The notes beneath the pieces are model-generated. The model did no database searches, was not told where the DNA came from, and worked only from the letters and a program-made list of their open reading frames with translations. Shown piece by piece: positions 44,495 through 54,400 of a stretch of 64,000 nucleotides of DNA (its first letter is position 1; each line of letters begins with the position of its first letter). A program made the translations under genes and the position numbers. Source of the DNA: Seonamhaeicola sp. S2-3 (GTDB lineage: Bacteria > Bacteroidota > Bacteroidia > Flavobacteriales > Flavobacteriaceae); the NCBI RefSeq assembly GCF_001971785.1, contig NZ_CP019389.1, positions 1,127,001 to 1,191,000 on the forward strand. Reading direction: 5' to 3'.

Positions 44495-45195
44495 CTATTA
44501 AAAATCTACATAAAAAATTTAATAAAAATGTAGTGCTAAGCGGTGTAGATTTAACCATTAACAAAGGCGGAATTTTTGCGGTTTTAGGACCAAATGGTTC
44601 TGGTAAAACTACGCTTATTAAGTCTATTCTTGGAATGGTTGTTCCCAATAAAGGTGAAATTTCTGTTCTGGGAGAAAACATAAAAAACAATGCTAGCTAC
44701 AAACATAAAATAGATTACCTACCACAAATAGCCAATTTCCCAAATAATTTACGAGTTAAGGAGCTAATTAAAATGATTAAAGATTTACGCTGGAAAACTG
44801 AAACAGATAAAGACTTAATCAACACTTTTGAACTAGAACCTTTTTTAGATAAAAAACTAGGAAACCTCTCTGGTGGCACTAAACAAAAAGTAAATATAGT
44901 ACTAACCTTTATGTTTGATAGTCCTTTAATTATTCTAGATGAACCCACAACAGGGCTTGACCCTATTTCATTAATTAGATTAAAAGAACTTATTCAAAAA
45001 GAAAAGGCTAAAGGAAAAACAATTTTAATAACCTCTCATATTATGAGTTTTGTTGAAGAAGTGTCTGATGAAATTGTGTTTCTTCTTGAAGGTAAAATTT
45101 ATTTTAAAGGAAGCATCTCTAATCTAAAAACCAAGACCAATCAGCCAGATTTTGAACACGCCATTGCATCAATTTTAACAAATAACCATGCTTAA
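44488..45195 (+). CDS. nosF: ABC transporter ATPase NosF
   Basis: Energises the NosDFY complex in NosZ maturation (235 aa). Walker A GPNGSGKTT is at about 33-41, the signature LSGGTKQKVN near 129, Walker B LIILDEPTTGLDP near 150, and the switch histidine in ITSHIMS. The ATGGTAA overlap with nosD and the 8-nt overlap with nosY point to one coupled translation unit. Confidence 0.93.
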   Translation: MVTIKNLHKKFNKNVVLSGVDLTINKGGIFAVLGPNGSGKTTLIKSILGMVVPNKGEISVLGENIKNNASYKHKIDYLPQIANFPNNLRVKELIKMIKDLRWKTETDKDLINTFELEPFLDKKLGNLSGGTKQKVNIVLTFMFDSPLIILDEPTTGLDPISLIRLKELIQKEKAKGKTILITSHIMSFVEEVSDEIVFLLEGKIYFKGSISNLKTKTNQPDFEHAIASILTNNHA

Positions 45196-45970
45196 AATAT
45201 TAAAATATAGTTTTTTCGATTTAATGCGTAGCCGCTGGAGTTACGTTTATTTTGCTTTTTATTTGTTGCTAGGAATTGTGTTATTATTTCTAAACCACAA
45301 TCTTTCTAAAGCAGTTATAACCCTAATGAACGTTATTATTATTTTAGTGCCGCTAATAGGCACCATATTTGGTGTAATGTATTACTACAATTCAAAAGAA
45401 TTTACCGAATTATTATTAGCACAACCATTAAAACGATCATCTATTTTTTTAGGGCAATATTTAGGTGTGGCAATTTCACTTTCTATGAGTTTAATTTTAG
45501 GCCTAGGTATTCCTTTTATACTTTATGGACTATTTAAATCGTCTGCCATTTGGGATTTTTTATTATTGCTAATAACAGGTACTTTCCTTACCTTTATTTT
45601 TACAGCATTAGCATTTAATATAGCCTTATCTAACGAAAATAAAATTAAAGGTTTTGGGTATGCAATTCTGTTATGGCTATTTTTAGCTATTATTTATGAT
45701 GGTATCTTTTTAATGTCCTTAATTATTTTTGAAGATTATCCGTTAGATAAATTATCCTTAATAGGCACCATGCTAAACCCTATAGATTTATCAAGAACAC
45801 TTATCCTTTTAAAATTAGATATTTCGGCTCTACTAGGATACACTGGCGCCATATTTAAAAAGTTTTTTGGTACTAATTTCGGACTCATTATTTCCCTTTT
45901 AACACTTTCATTTTGGGTTATTTTACCAATAACAAGAATTGTTTTTAAATCCAGAAAAAAAGATTTTTAA
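45188..45970 (+). CDS. nosY: ABC transporter permease NosY
   Basis: A 260-aa inner-membrane protein with about six helices, of the ABC-2 type. The N-terminal cytoplasmic stretch ILKYSFFDLMRSRWSYVYF and the motif YYNSKEFTELLLAQPLKRSSIFLGQYLG fit NosY. It partners NosF and NosD, probably passing a sulfur species for the CuZ sulfide. It is the last nos gene, 99 nt before ric. Confidence 0.92.
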   Translation: MLKILKYSFFDLMRSRWSYVYFAFYLLLGIVLLFLNHNLSKAVITLMNVIIILVPLIGTIFGVMYYYNSKEFTELLLAQPLKRSSIFLGQYLGVAISLSMSLILGLGIPFILYGLFKSSAIWDFLLLLITGTFLTFIFTALAFNIALSNENKIKGFGYAILLWLFLAIIYDGIFLMSLIIFEDYPLDKLSLIGTMLNPIDLSRTLILLKLDISALLGYTGAIFKKFFGTNFGLIISLLTLSFWVILPITRIVFKSRKKDF

Positions 45971-46015
45971 CGCAAAAAAATAACAAATGTCATGTTTTTA
46001 TTTCATTAAACTTAC

Positions 46016-46031
46016 TACCTTTGATATCAAA
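46016..46031 (+). promoter_or_regulatory. Promoter of ric with overlapping palindrome
   Basis: TACCTTTG (46016-46023) is a consensus -7 box. The perfect palindrome TTTGATATCAAA (46020-46031) covers its end and the expected start point, a repressor-like position. In the leader, AAAAGA (46036-46041) and TCTTTT (46050-46055) form another inverted repeat. Confidence 0.45.
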
Positions 46032-46069
46032 ATAAAAAAGATAAAAATGTCTTTTATTAAATTAAAACT

Positions 46070-46786
46070 ATGAAAACAATCGAAAATAAAACAGTTGCAG
46101 AAGTAGTAGCAGAAAATATTAAAACCGCTCATGTATTTAAAAAACACGGCATAGACTTTTGTTGTGGTGGCGGTATAACCATTGAAAAAGCTTGCGAAAA
46201 AAAACAACTAGATTATCAAACACTTAAAAACGAACTCTTACAAGTAGATGATGCCCCAAAATCTTATAATTACAACTCATGGAAATTAGACTTTTTAATA
46301 GATCATATTATCAACGTACATCATGCTTATGTAGAAGAATCTATACCTTTAATTTTACAATACTCTAACAAAGTAGCCAAAGTTCATGGGCATCATTACA
46401 CCGAAGTAATTGAAATTAACAAACTCTTTACTGAAGTTGCTAATGAGTTGGCAGCACACTTAAAAAAAGAAGAAATCATACTATTTCCATACATTAAAAA
46501 ATTATTAAAATATAAAAATGAAGATTTAGAGTTAACAAAACCTCCTTTTGAAACCGTTAATAATCCTATAAAAATGATGGAAGAGGAGCATGAAACAGCT
46601 GGCAATATTTTTAAAAAAATAGCCAAATTAACTAACAATTATACACCTCCAGAAGGGGCTTGTAACACTTTTAAAGCGCTTTACGCTAAACTAGATGAAT
46701 TTGAACAAGATTTGCACCAACATATTCATTTAGAAAATAATATTTTACACCCTAAGGCTAAAAAATTAGAACAAAGCTTTAGCTAA
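46070..46786 (+). CDS. ric: Iron-sulfur cluster repair di-iron protein (RIC/ScdA/YtfE family)
   Basis: Restores Fe-S clusters damaged by NO or oxidants and may handle NO itself (238 aa). The N-terminal ScdA_N domain has CCGGG near residue 27 (DFCCGGGI). The hemerythrin-like di-iron domain from residue 75 on shows the ligands HIINVHHAYVEE, HGHHYTEVIE, HLKKEEIILFP, EEEHETAG and HQHIHLENNILHP. It follows the nos genes behind its own promoter, in keeping with nitrosative stress during N-oxide respiration. Confidence 0.94.
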   Translation: MKTIENKTVAEVVAENIKTAHVFKKHGIDFCCGGGITIEKACEKKQLDYQTLKNELLQVDDAPKSYNYNSWKLDFLIDHIINVHHAYVEESIPLILQYSNKVAKVHGHHYTEVIEINKLFTEVANELAAHLKKEEIILFPYIKKLLKYKNEDLELTKPPFETVNNPIKMMEEEHETAGNIFKKIAKLTNNYTPPEGACNTFKALYAKLDEFEQDLHQHIHLENNILHPKAKKLEQSFS

Positions 46787-46820
46787 ACTAGAAACCAGAA
46801 GTGGTGTTGTTTCAAACTAA

Positions 46821-47168
46821 TTAATAGCAATTGCGAAACCACACTTTCTGCCACTCGCGCCTTAATATTAAAAACGACACCTCTTCTGCTAGTTTTAAAG
46901 TATCATCACCGTTTAAAGCCCTAATTGCTTTTTCAGAAACATCAATTATATATAATAGATTTAAGTATTCTGAAAACTTTTCTTGAATAAGCTTGTAAAT
47001 GGTTTCATGAAGCAATAATTTTAAACTTGTAGGCAAGATATCCTCATGAAAATCTAAATCTATATTAGCTAATTGAAAGTCTTTGTTTAATTGAAGAATT
47101 AACTTTTTATACAAGTTTAATTTATTAGCCTCTTCAACTAAATCATCAAAAGTTGTAGGAAGTTGCAT
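46821..47168 (-). CDS. Conserved protein of unknown function next to the polyprenyl synthase
   Basis: A 115-aa soluble, mostly helical protein (FDDLVEEANKLNLYKKLILQLNKDFQLANIDLDF, then LLLHETIYKLIQEKFSEYLNLLYIIDVSEKAIRAL). No known domain is recognised. The ATG overlaps the stop codon of the prenyl synthase gene by one base, so it is translationally coupled to it. Whether it assists the synthase is unknown. Confidence 0.65.
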   Translation of the reverse strand: MQLPTTFDDLVEEANKLNLYKKLILQLNKDFQLANIDLDFHEDILPTSLKLLLHETIYKLIQEKFSEYLNLLYIIDVSEKAIRALNGDDTLKLAEEVSFLILRREWQKVWFRNCY

Positions 47169-48142
47169 TATACGTTTCTACTCATTAAACTGGTGCCAAA
47201 TTCTTTTAAAAGTTGTTTTTTAGCTTCAGAAATATTTAAACTTTCAAGTACTAAAAAAGCTTTATTTGTATAATCTAAAATAGCTTGTTTTGTGGCTTTA
47301 GATGCTCCAGATGATTTAAACAGTTCTTTAACCGCAAATATTTTTTCATCGGTTTTATTGGTTTCAATATTATAAAGATGCTTTAAATGCTGTTGTTCTT
47401 TTTCAGAAGAAAACTCTAAAGCTTTTAAGTATAAATAGGTTTTTTTATTTTCAATAATATCGCCACCCACTTGTTTTCCAAAGGTTTCTGGGTTTCCAAA
47501 AGCATCTAAATAATCATCTTGTAGCTGAAATGCTATTCCTAAGTTTCTTCCAAATTCGTAAATATTATTTTGATCTTCTTTAGAAGCCCCTGCTACAATG
47601 GCTCCCATTTTCATTGCTGCTGCTACTAAAACAGACGTTTTGTATTCTATCATTTTTAAATACTCTGTAATAGTAACATCATTTCTGGTTTCAAAATCTA
47701 CATCGTATTGTTGCCCTTCACAAACCTCTAAAGCAGTTTTACTAAACAACTTAGCTAAACTTTGAAATGTACTGGCTTGGTAATTTTCAAATAGTTGATA
47801 TGCCATAATTAACATAGCATCACCAGATAGAATTCCTGTATTTACATCCCACTTTTCATGAACAGTTTCTTTGCCTCGTCTTAATGGTGCATCATCCATA
47901 ATATCATCATGTACTAAAGAAAAATTATGAAAAACCTCAACACTTAAAGCTGCATGTAAAGCTTCTTTATAATTACCGCCAAAAATATCGGTAGTCATTA
48001 ATGTTAATACAGGACGTAACCGCTTTCCTCCTAAATTTAAAATATACTCAATGGGTTTATACAACCCTTTAGGCTCTTTTTTTATCTGATAATTTTTTAG
48101 AAAGAAAACAAATTCTTGTTGGTATTTTTCTATGGATAGCAT
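47168..48142 (-). CDS. Polyprenyl diphosphate synthase
   Basis: Trans-prenyltransferase (324 aa) that extends farnesyl- or geranyl-type diphosphates. The first aspartate-rich motif is VHDDIMDDAPLRRG near residue 78 and the second is FQLQDDYLDAFG near 207. GKRLRP at about 35 and GGDIIENKKTYL are also typical. Chain length cannot be read reliably. It may serve menaquinone or carotenoid side chains; the dxs gene at 61.3 kb feeds the same isoprenoid pathway. Confidence 0.9.
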   Translation of the reverse strand: MLSIEKYQQEFVFFLKNYQIKKEPKGLYKPIEYILNLGGKRLRPVLTLMTTDIFGGNYKEALHAALSVEVFHNFSLVHDDIMDDAPLRRGKETVHEKWDVNTGILSGDAMLIMAYQLFENYQASTFQSLAKLFSKTALEVCEGQQYDVDFETRNDVTITEYLKMIEYKTSVLVAAAMKMGAIVAGASKEDQNNIYEFGRNLGIAFQLQDDYLDAFGNPETFGKQVGGDIIENKKTYLYLKALEFSSEKEQQHLKHLYNIETNKTDEKIFAVKELFKSSGASKATKQAILDYTNKAFLVLESLNISEAKKQLLKEFGTSLMSRNV

Positions 48143-48215
48143 AGAACAAAAATAAATGAATTCATTGTATAAAAAAGGATTAAAGTAAACTAAGTGTTAA
48201 AAAAAGATAAAACTT

Positions 48216-48256
48216 AGGAAACTTTATTGGTTTTTAAAGTTTCCTGCCTATATTTG
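48216..48256 (+). promoter_or_regulatory. Promoter and probable operator of the tetR-RND operon
   Basis: AGGAAACTTT (48216-48225) and AAAGTTTCCT (48236-48245) form a perfect inverted repeat with 10 nt between the arms. TTG (48227-48229) and TATATTTG (48249-48256), 19 nt apart, form the promoter. The repeat covers the -33 box, as expected of an autorepressor site. Confidence 0.7.
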
Positions 48257-48266
48257 CGCTCTGAAA

Positions 48267-48872
48267 ATGAGAGAAAAAATTATACATAAGGCTGGAGAGT
48301 TATTTTTAAACTATGGGTTTAAAAGCATAACAATGGACGATATTGCTAACAATTTGGGCATATCTAAAAAAACCATTTATGTTCATTTTGCTAATAAAAC
48401 TAAACTAGTACAAGCAACTACAATGCGCTTGTTTGAGTCTATATCAAATGGCATTGCATGCATTTGTGAGCTAAACAAAAACCCCATTGAAGAAATATAT
48501 ACTATTAAGCAATTTGTGATGAAGCACCTTAAAAATGAAAAGTCTTCGCCTCAATACCAGCTACAAAAATACTATCCTAAAATTTACAACTCGTTAAAAA
48601 ACAAACAATTTGATGTTATGCGAGGGTGCGTTATAAGAAATTTAGAACGTGGCGTAGCAGAAGGACTTTATAGAGAGAACATTAATATAGATTTCATTTC
48701 TAGGATTTATTTTAATTCTATGATGATTATAAAAGACAACAACCTTTTTCCTAAAGACAAATTCACCATGTCAATGCTTATGAATAACCATATAGAATAT
48801 CATTTACGTGGTATTTGCACTCCCAAAGGACTAGACATTTTAAATGACCACATCAATTCTAATCAATCATAA
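48267..48872 (+). CDS. TetR/AcrR-family transcriptional regulator
   Basis: A 201-aa repressor-type protein. The N-terminal helix-turn-helix is at about 18-46 (YGFKSITMDDIANNLGISKKTIYVHFANKTKLV). The C-terminal ligand domain is poorly conserved. It is the first gene before a TolC-adaptor-RND set, 4 nt from the next start, and a perfect palindrome overlaps its promoter. It most likely represses its own operon and responds to a pump substrate. Confidence 0.9.
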   Translation: MREKIIHKAGELFLNYGFKSITMDDIANNLGISKKTIYVHFANKTKLVQATTMRLFESISNGIACICELNKNPIEEIYTIKQFVMKHLKNEKSSPQYQLQKYYPKIYNSLKNKQFDVMRGCVIRNLERGVAEGLYRENINIDFISRIYFNSMMIIKDNNLFPKDKFTMSMLMNNHIEYHLRGICTPKGLDILNDHINSNQS

Positions 48873-48876
48873 AAAC

Positions 48877-50226
48877 ATGAAAAACAGACTAATTTTATTT
48901 TTTAGTTTATTAAGTAGTTTCGGGCTTTTTTCGCAAGAAAATAGCCTTAGTTTTTCTTTACAGGAAGCTATAGATTACGCATTAGAGCACAACAGAACCG
49001 TGCAAAATGCTGCTCTTGATATTGAAGCTGCCAAAAAACAAAAATGGGAAACAACCTCTACAGGTTTACCGCAAATTAATGCTAGTATAGATTATAATCA
49101 TTGGCTAAAACAACAAATATCTCTTATTCCTGCCGAATTTTTTGGTGGTAACCCAGGAGAATATGCAGAAGCCGTTTTTACCACTAAACAATCTTTAACT
49201 GCTACCGCTACACTTTCTCAAAAAATATTTGATGGTTCTTACTTAGTTGGTTTACAATCGGCTAAAGTGTATTTAGAAATCTCTAAAAACGCCAAAGAAA
49301 AAACCGATTTAGAAATTAGACAAGCCGTTATTAACGCCTACGGCAACGTACTACTTGCAGAAGAAAGCATTAATATTTTAAAAAGAAACATTGACGTTTT
49401 ACAAAAAAACTTAGATGAAATAACTAAGATTTATGAAAACGGTCTTGAAGAAGAAGAAAGTGTAGAACAATTACAAATCACATTATCTAGTGTGCAAAGT
49501 AATTTAAAAAACACCCAACGTTTAAAAAACATAGCTTACCAAATGCTAAATATAACTTTGGGTATAGATGTTCAGGATAAAATAACCCTAACAGATTCTC
49601 TAGAAAGTTTAGCGTCAGAAAATATTACTCTAAATATTTTTGAAAACGAAAACGCTGTTGAAAATAATATAGATTATAAAATAGCCACTAACAACATTCG
49701 TTCTAACGAGCTGCTTTTAAAATTAGAAAAAAGCAAAGCCCTACCAACTTTAAACGCCTTTGTTAACGGTAGTTATAACGGATACGGCGAGCAATTTAAT
49801 TTTTTAAAAAAAGAACAAGATTGGTACGGAGCTTCTCTTTTTGGGGTAACCATGAATATTCCCATTTTTAGTTCATTGGGCAAAAGTGCAGCTACCCAAA
49901 AAGCTAAAATTAATTTAGAAAAAGCTAAAAACGATTTTGAAAACACCAAACAACAATTAAAATTAGAAATATCTCAAGCTAAAAGCAACTACCTGTTTTC
50001 TATTGAAGAATATGAAAACAAAAAACAAAATTTGGCACTGGCAGAACGCATAGAACAAAAAAACCAAACCAAGTTTTTTGAAGGTATTTCTTCTAGCTTT
50101 GACTTAAGACAAGCGCAAACACAGCTCTACGCATCTCAGCAAGAATTTTTACAAGCAATGCTAGACTTAATTAACAATAAAGCAGAATTAGATAAAGTAT
50201 TAAACACGCCTTTAAACCATAAATAA
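48877..50226 (+). CDS. TolC-family outer-membrane efflux protein
   Basis: Outer-membrane channel of a tripartite pump (449 aa). The signal peptide ends near SLFSQ (about residue 20). Two OEP repeats rich in coiled-coil helices are visible (LQEAIDYALEHNRTVQNAALDIEAAKKQKWE and the related NIRSNELLLKLEKSKALPTLNAFVNG). The ATG at 48877 gives the proper signal; an ATG at 48844 would run inside the tetR gene. It overlaps the adaptor gene start by one base. Confidence 0.9.
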   Translation: MKNRLILFFSLLSSFGLFSQENSLSFSLQEAIDYALEHNRTVQNAALDIEAAKKQKWETTSTGLPQINASIDYNHWLKQQISLIPAEFFGGNPGEYAEAVFTTKQSLTATATLSQKIFDGSYLVGLQSAKVYLEISKNAKEKTDLEIRQAVINAYGNVLLAEESINILKRNIDVLQKNLDEITKIYENGLEEEESVEQLQITLSSVQSNLKNTQRLKNIAYQMLNITLGIDVQDKITLTDSLESLASENITLNIFENENAVENNIDYKIATNNIRSNELLLKLEKSKALPTLNAFVNGSYNGYGEQFNFLKKEQDWYGASLFGVTMNIPIFSSLGKSAATQKAKINLEKAKNDFENTKQQLKLEISQAKSNYLFSIEEYENKKQNLALAERIEQKNQTKFFEGISSSFDLRQAQTQLYASQQEFLQAMLDLINNKAELDKVLNTPLNHK

Positions 50227-51395
50227 TGAAAACCAAATTTTACATTCCAATAATAATTTTTACGGTGATTTTAAGTAGCTGTGGAGATAAAAATAAATCT
50301 ATTGAAGATATTATTGCATCTAATGATATTACAGAAATAAGAAAAAAGAAATTAGAACTAGAAACAAATCTTCAAGAAATAGATACCGAAATAAAACAAT
50401 TAGAAGAAAAAATTAAAGAATTAGACCCACAACATAAAATTCCTTTAGTTACCACTTTTAAAACCCAAGAACAGGTTTTTAAACATTACGTTGAATTACA
50501 AGGTAATGTAAGTACCAATCAAAATGTGGTTATCAATGCAGAATTTAGCGGTGTATTAACCAAAATTTATGTAAAAGAAGGGCAAGGTGTTACTAAAGGA
50601 CAATTATTAGCCAAAATTGATGATGGTGGTTTAAGTATGCAACTTTCTCAATTACAAATTCAAACAGATTTAGCAAAAACCACTTTTGAGCGTCAAGAAC
50701 GTCTTTGGAAACAAAAAATTGGTAGCGAGTTACAATACCTTCAAGCCAAAGCCAATTACGAAGCCCAACTTCAAGCTACAAAACAACTTAAAGAACAACT
50801 AGCAAAAACCACTGTTAGAGCACCATTTACTGGTATTATTGATGATATTATTACAGATGAAGGAACTCTGGTTTCACCAGGTCAATCTGCTCTTTTTAGA
50901 ATTGTAAATTTAAAAGACATGTATATTGAAACCGATGTGCCAGAGCTTTACATAACCAGTATTACCACTGGTAAAAATGTGAAGGTAGAATTTCCAATTC
51001 TTGATAAAGTAGTTGATACCAAAGTTCGTCAAGCAGGTAGTTTTATCAATCCTGCCAATAGAACTTTTAAAATACAAGTACCTATCACTAATAAAGCTAA
51101 TTTAATAAAGCCTAACCTTACTGCAAAACTTAAAATAAATGATTACACCAATGAAAAAGCCATTTTAATTCCTTTAAGTATCATTTCAGAAAATGCTGAA
51201 GGTGAGCAATATGTTTACACTATTACCGATAAAAATGAAGACCACGCAAAAGTAGAACGCGTAATTATTACTACTGGTAAAACACAAGGTGACCACATTG
51301 AAATTTTATCTGGTTTAACCAGTAATATGGAAATTATTAATGAAGGTGCAAGAAGTGTAAAAGAGGGGCAAGAAGTTAAAATTCTTGATTTATAA
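50226..51395 (+). CDS. RND efflux adaptor (membrane fusion protein)
   Basis: Periplasmic adaptor (389 aa). The N-terminal lipobox (VILSSC) suggests a lipoprotein. A short coiled coil (EIRKKKLELETNLQEIDTEIKQLEEKIKEL) at about 38-68 precedes the lipoyl-like domain (VVINAEFSGVLTKIYVKEGQGVTKGQLLAKID), a helical hairpin and the beta-barrel domain (TTVRAPFTGIIDDI). It bridges the RND permease and the TolC protein encoded on either side. Confidence 0.9.
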   Translation: MKTKFYIPIIIFTVILSSCGDKNKSIEDIIASNDITEIRKKKLELETNLQEIDTEIKQLEEKIKELDPQHKIPLVTTFKTQEQVFKHYVELQGNVSTNQNVVINAEFSGVLTKIYVKEGQGVTKGQLLAKIDDGGLSMQLSQLQIQTDLAKTTFERQERLWKQKIGSELQYLQAKANYEAQLQATKQLKEQLAKTTVRAPFTGIIDDIITDEGTLVSPGQSALFRIVNLKDMYIETDVPELYITSITTGKNVKVEFPILDKVVDTKVRQAGSFINPANRTFKIQVPITNKANLIKPNLTAKLKINDYTNEKAILIPLSIISENAEGEQYVYTITDKNEDHAKVERVIITTGKTQGDHIEILSGLTSNMEIINEGARSVKEGQEVKILDL

Positions 51396-51424
51396 GTTGC
51401 CTAATTATAAAAGACTACCATCAA

Positions 51425-54400
51425 ATGAGTAAAAAGAAAAACACAAAAAAAGTAGATAAAGAATTTGGCTTATCATCATGGGCTATTGGCAACAAAACTA
51501 CCATGTACGTTTTAATTGCTGTTATCTTAATTTTAGGTTCTAGCGCCTACTTTAGCATGCCTAGAGAAAGCTTTCCTGAAATTAAAGAAACTAAAATCTA
51601 CATCAGTTCAATATATCCTGGCAACACCGCAGAGGACATTGAAAAACTTATTACAGACCCTATTGAAGACCGGTTAAAAACCGTAAGTAATGTTGTAGAA
51701 ATCACATCAACTTCTCAAGAAGATTATTCTATTGTAATTGTTGAGTTTGATGAAAATATAACTGTTGAAGCTGCCAAACAAAAAGTAAAAGACGAGGTTG
51801 ACTCTGAAACCGCCAGCGAAGATTGGCCTACTTTTAACGGTGCCAAAGTAGAACCTAATGTGTTCGATTTAAGTATTTCTGAAGAAATCCCTATTCTTAA
51901 TATTAATATCTCTGGAGACTACCCCATAGATAAACTTAAAGAATACGGTGAATATCTTGAAGATGAAATTGAAGGCCTTTTAGAAATTAAGCAAGTAGAT
52001 ATTCGTGGAGCACAAGAAAAAGAAGTTGAAGTGGCCGTTGATATTTACAAAATGATGGCTGCTCAAGTTAGTTTCAGCGATATCATAAATACCATTAACA
52101 ATGAAAACATGACCCTGTCTGCAGGTAACTTAATTGCTAGCGGACAACGAAGAACCATTAGAGTTATTGGTGAAATTGAAACTCCTGAAGAGCTTGAAAA
52201 TTTCGTGGTAAAATCAGAACATAACAACCCTATTTACTTAAAAGATGTTGCTAAAGTTTCTTTTAAAGAAGAAGATAGAACCACTTACGCAAGAGAGTTT
52301 GGACACCCAGTAGTAATGCTAGATGTTAAAAAACGAGCTGGAAAAAATATGGTGGCCGCTGCAGAACAAATTCAAGCTATTGTTGATAAAGCCGTTGAAG
52401 AAGTATTTCCACCCGATTTAACTGTTACCATCTCTAACGATCAATCTACTAAAACCATAGGTCAGGTAGATGATTTAGTAAACAACATCATCTTTGGTAT
52501 TATACTAGTGGTAACGGTTTTAATGTTCTTTTTAGGGTTTAAAAATGCGCTATTTGTTGGGTTTGCAATACCTATGTCCATGTTCATGTCTCTAATGATA
52601 TTAAACTTTATGGGCTTTACCATGAATACCATGATTTTATTTGGTCTTATCATGGGGCTAGGTATGTTGGTTGATAACGGTATTGTTTTAGTTGAAAACG
52701 TGTACCGCCTTATGAATGAAGAAGGTTTAAGCAGACTTGAAGCTGCTAAAAAAGGAATTGGTGAAATTGCATTCCCCATTATTATTTCAACAGCTACCAC
52801 TGTAGCAGCCTTTATTCCTTTAGGAATGTGGCCAGGTGTTATGGGGCAATTTATGATTTTCTTCCCCAAAACCCTTGGCGTGGTACTAGGATCATCTCTA
52901 TTTGTAGCTATCTTCTTTAATTCGGTTTTAGTATCGCAATACATGACCACAGAAGACATACAAATGCCTTTAAAAAACATCATTAGAATTTCTATAATAG
53001 TTGGCATTTCAGGATTGCTAATTCTTCTTTTTGGAGGTTCTGCAAGAGGCTTAGGATCTGTAATGATATTTACAGTTATACTGCTCTGGATATATAGATT
53101 ATTTCTTAGAGATTGGGCTAATGCATTTCAAAATAAAATTTTACCCATTTGGGAAAATTGGTATGAAATCACCCTTCGTGGTGCCTTTAAAGGTAAATGG
53201 CCTGTAATCATTTCTGTAGGCACATTTATTTTACTCATTATCTCTTTTATGGGATTTGGAATGTCTGTTGGAAGCCAACGTACCAAAGTTGAGTTTTTCC
53301 CAGATAATAACCCAAACCAAATTATTGTTTATATAGAATACCCCGAAGGAACCGATATAGAAAAAACCAATGCTATTACTAAGAGTATTGAAGAGCGCGT
53401 TTATAAAATTATAAATGACGAAGCTTACATGAATGGAGATTATAATTTCCTAACAGAAAGTGCCATATCTCAAGTAGGTGAAGGCGCTGGAAACCCACAA
53501 ACTGATGGAGGTTCTCAAGCTGAAATGCCTCACCGAGGTAAGATTACCGCTACCATGCGCGAATTTAAATTTAGAAAAGGCGCAGACAGTAAAGAACTAC
53601 TTAAAAAAGTACAGGAAGCTTTACAGGGCATTTACCCTGGTGTTGCCATTTCTGTTGAAAAAGATGCCGTTGGTCCACCAGTAGGATACCCTATTAATTT
53701 AGAGCTAGAAGGTGAAGATTACTCTGAGTTAATTGCTACCGCAGAAAAAATGCGCGACTTTATAAACTCAAAAAATATTGAGGGTATTGATGAATTAAAG
53801 ATAGATGTTAACAAATCTAAACCCTCAATGAAAGTAATAGTTGACAGAAAAAAAGCTGGAGAACTTGGTATATCTGCGGGTCAAGTAGGACAACAATTGC
53901 GTAATTCTATTTTTGGTGCTAAAGCTGGTATTTACAAAAAAGATGGAGAAGATTATGATATCTATGTGCGTTTTAATGAGGAAAACAGGTATAACAAAAG
54001 TGCGCTCTTTAACCAAAAAATTACGTTTAGAGATATGGCTACTGGTCAAATTAAAGAAATTCCAGTATCTGCCGTTGCTAAACAAAGCAACACCTCTGGT
54101 TATAGTGCTATTAAGCATAGAGATGTTAAGCGCGTAGTTACACTATATTCGGCATTAGCACCAGGGTATACTGATGCTGCTGCTATTGTTTCTAAAATTC
54201 AGAAAGAAATGGAAGCCTTCACCGAAAAACCTGACAATATAAAAGTAGACTACACGGGACAAATAGAAGAGCAAGCCAAACAAATGGCCTTTTTAATGAA
54301 AGCTTTTTTTGCTGGTTTAGGACTCATTTTTTTCATATTAATTTTCCAATTTAATTCTATTTCAAAACCTGCCATAATTATGTTAGCCATTTTCCTAAGT

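Noticed and set aside
45982-45996. AACA-N7-TGTT upstream of ric as an FNR site
   Set aside because: The arms are short, the core differs from TGAT-N4-ATCA, and the distance from the start does not fit well.
52462-53007. Long open frame on the minus strand inside the RND permease gene
   Set aside because: It mirrors the codon pattern of the hydrophobic permease on the other strand. The product is a low-complexity Ile/Met/Pro chain with no domain, and no promoter or start context is seen.
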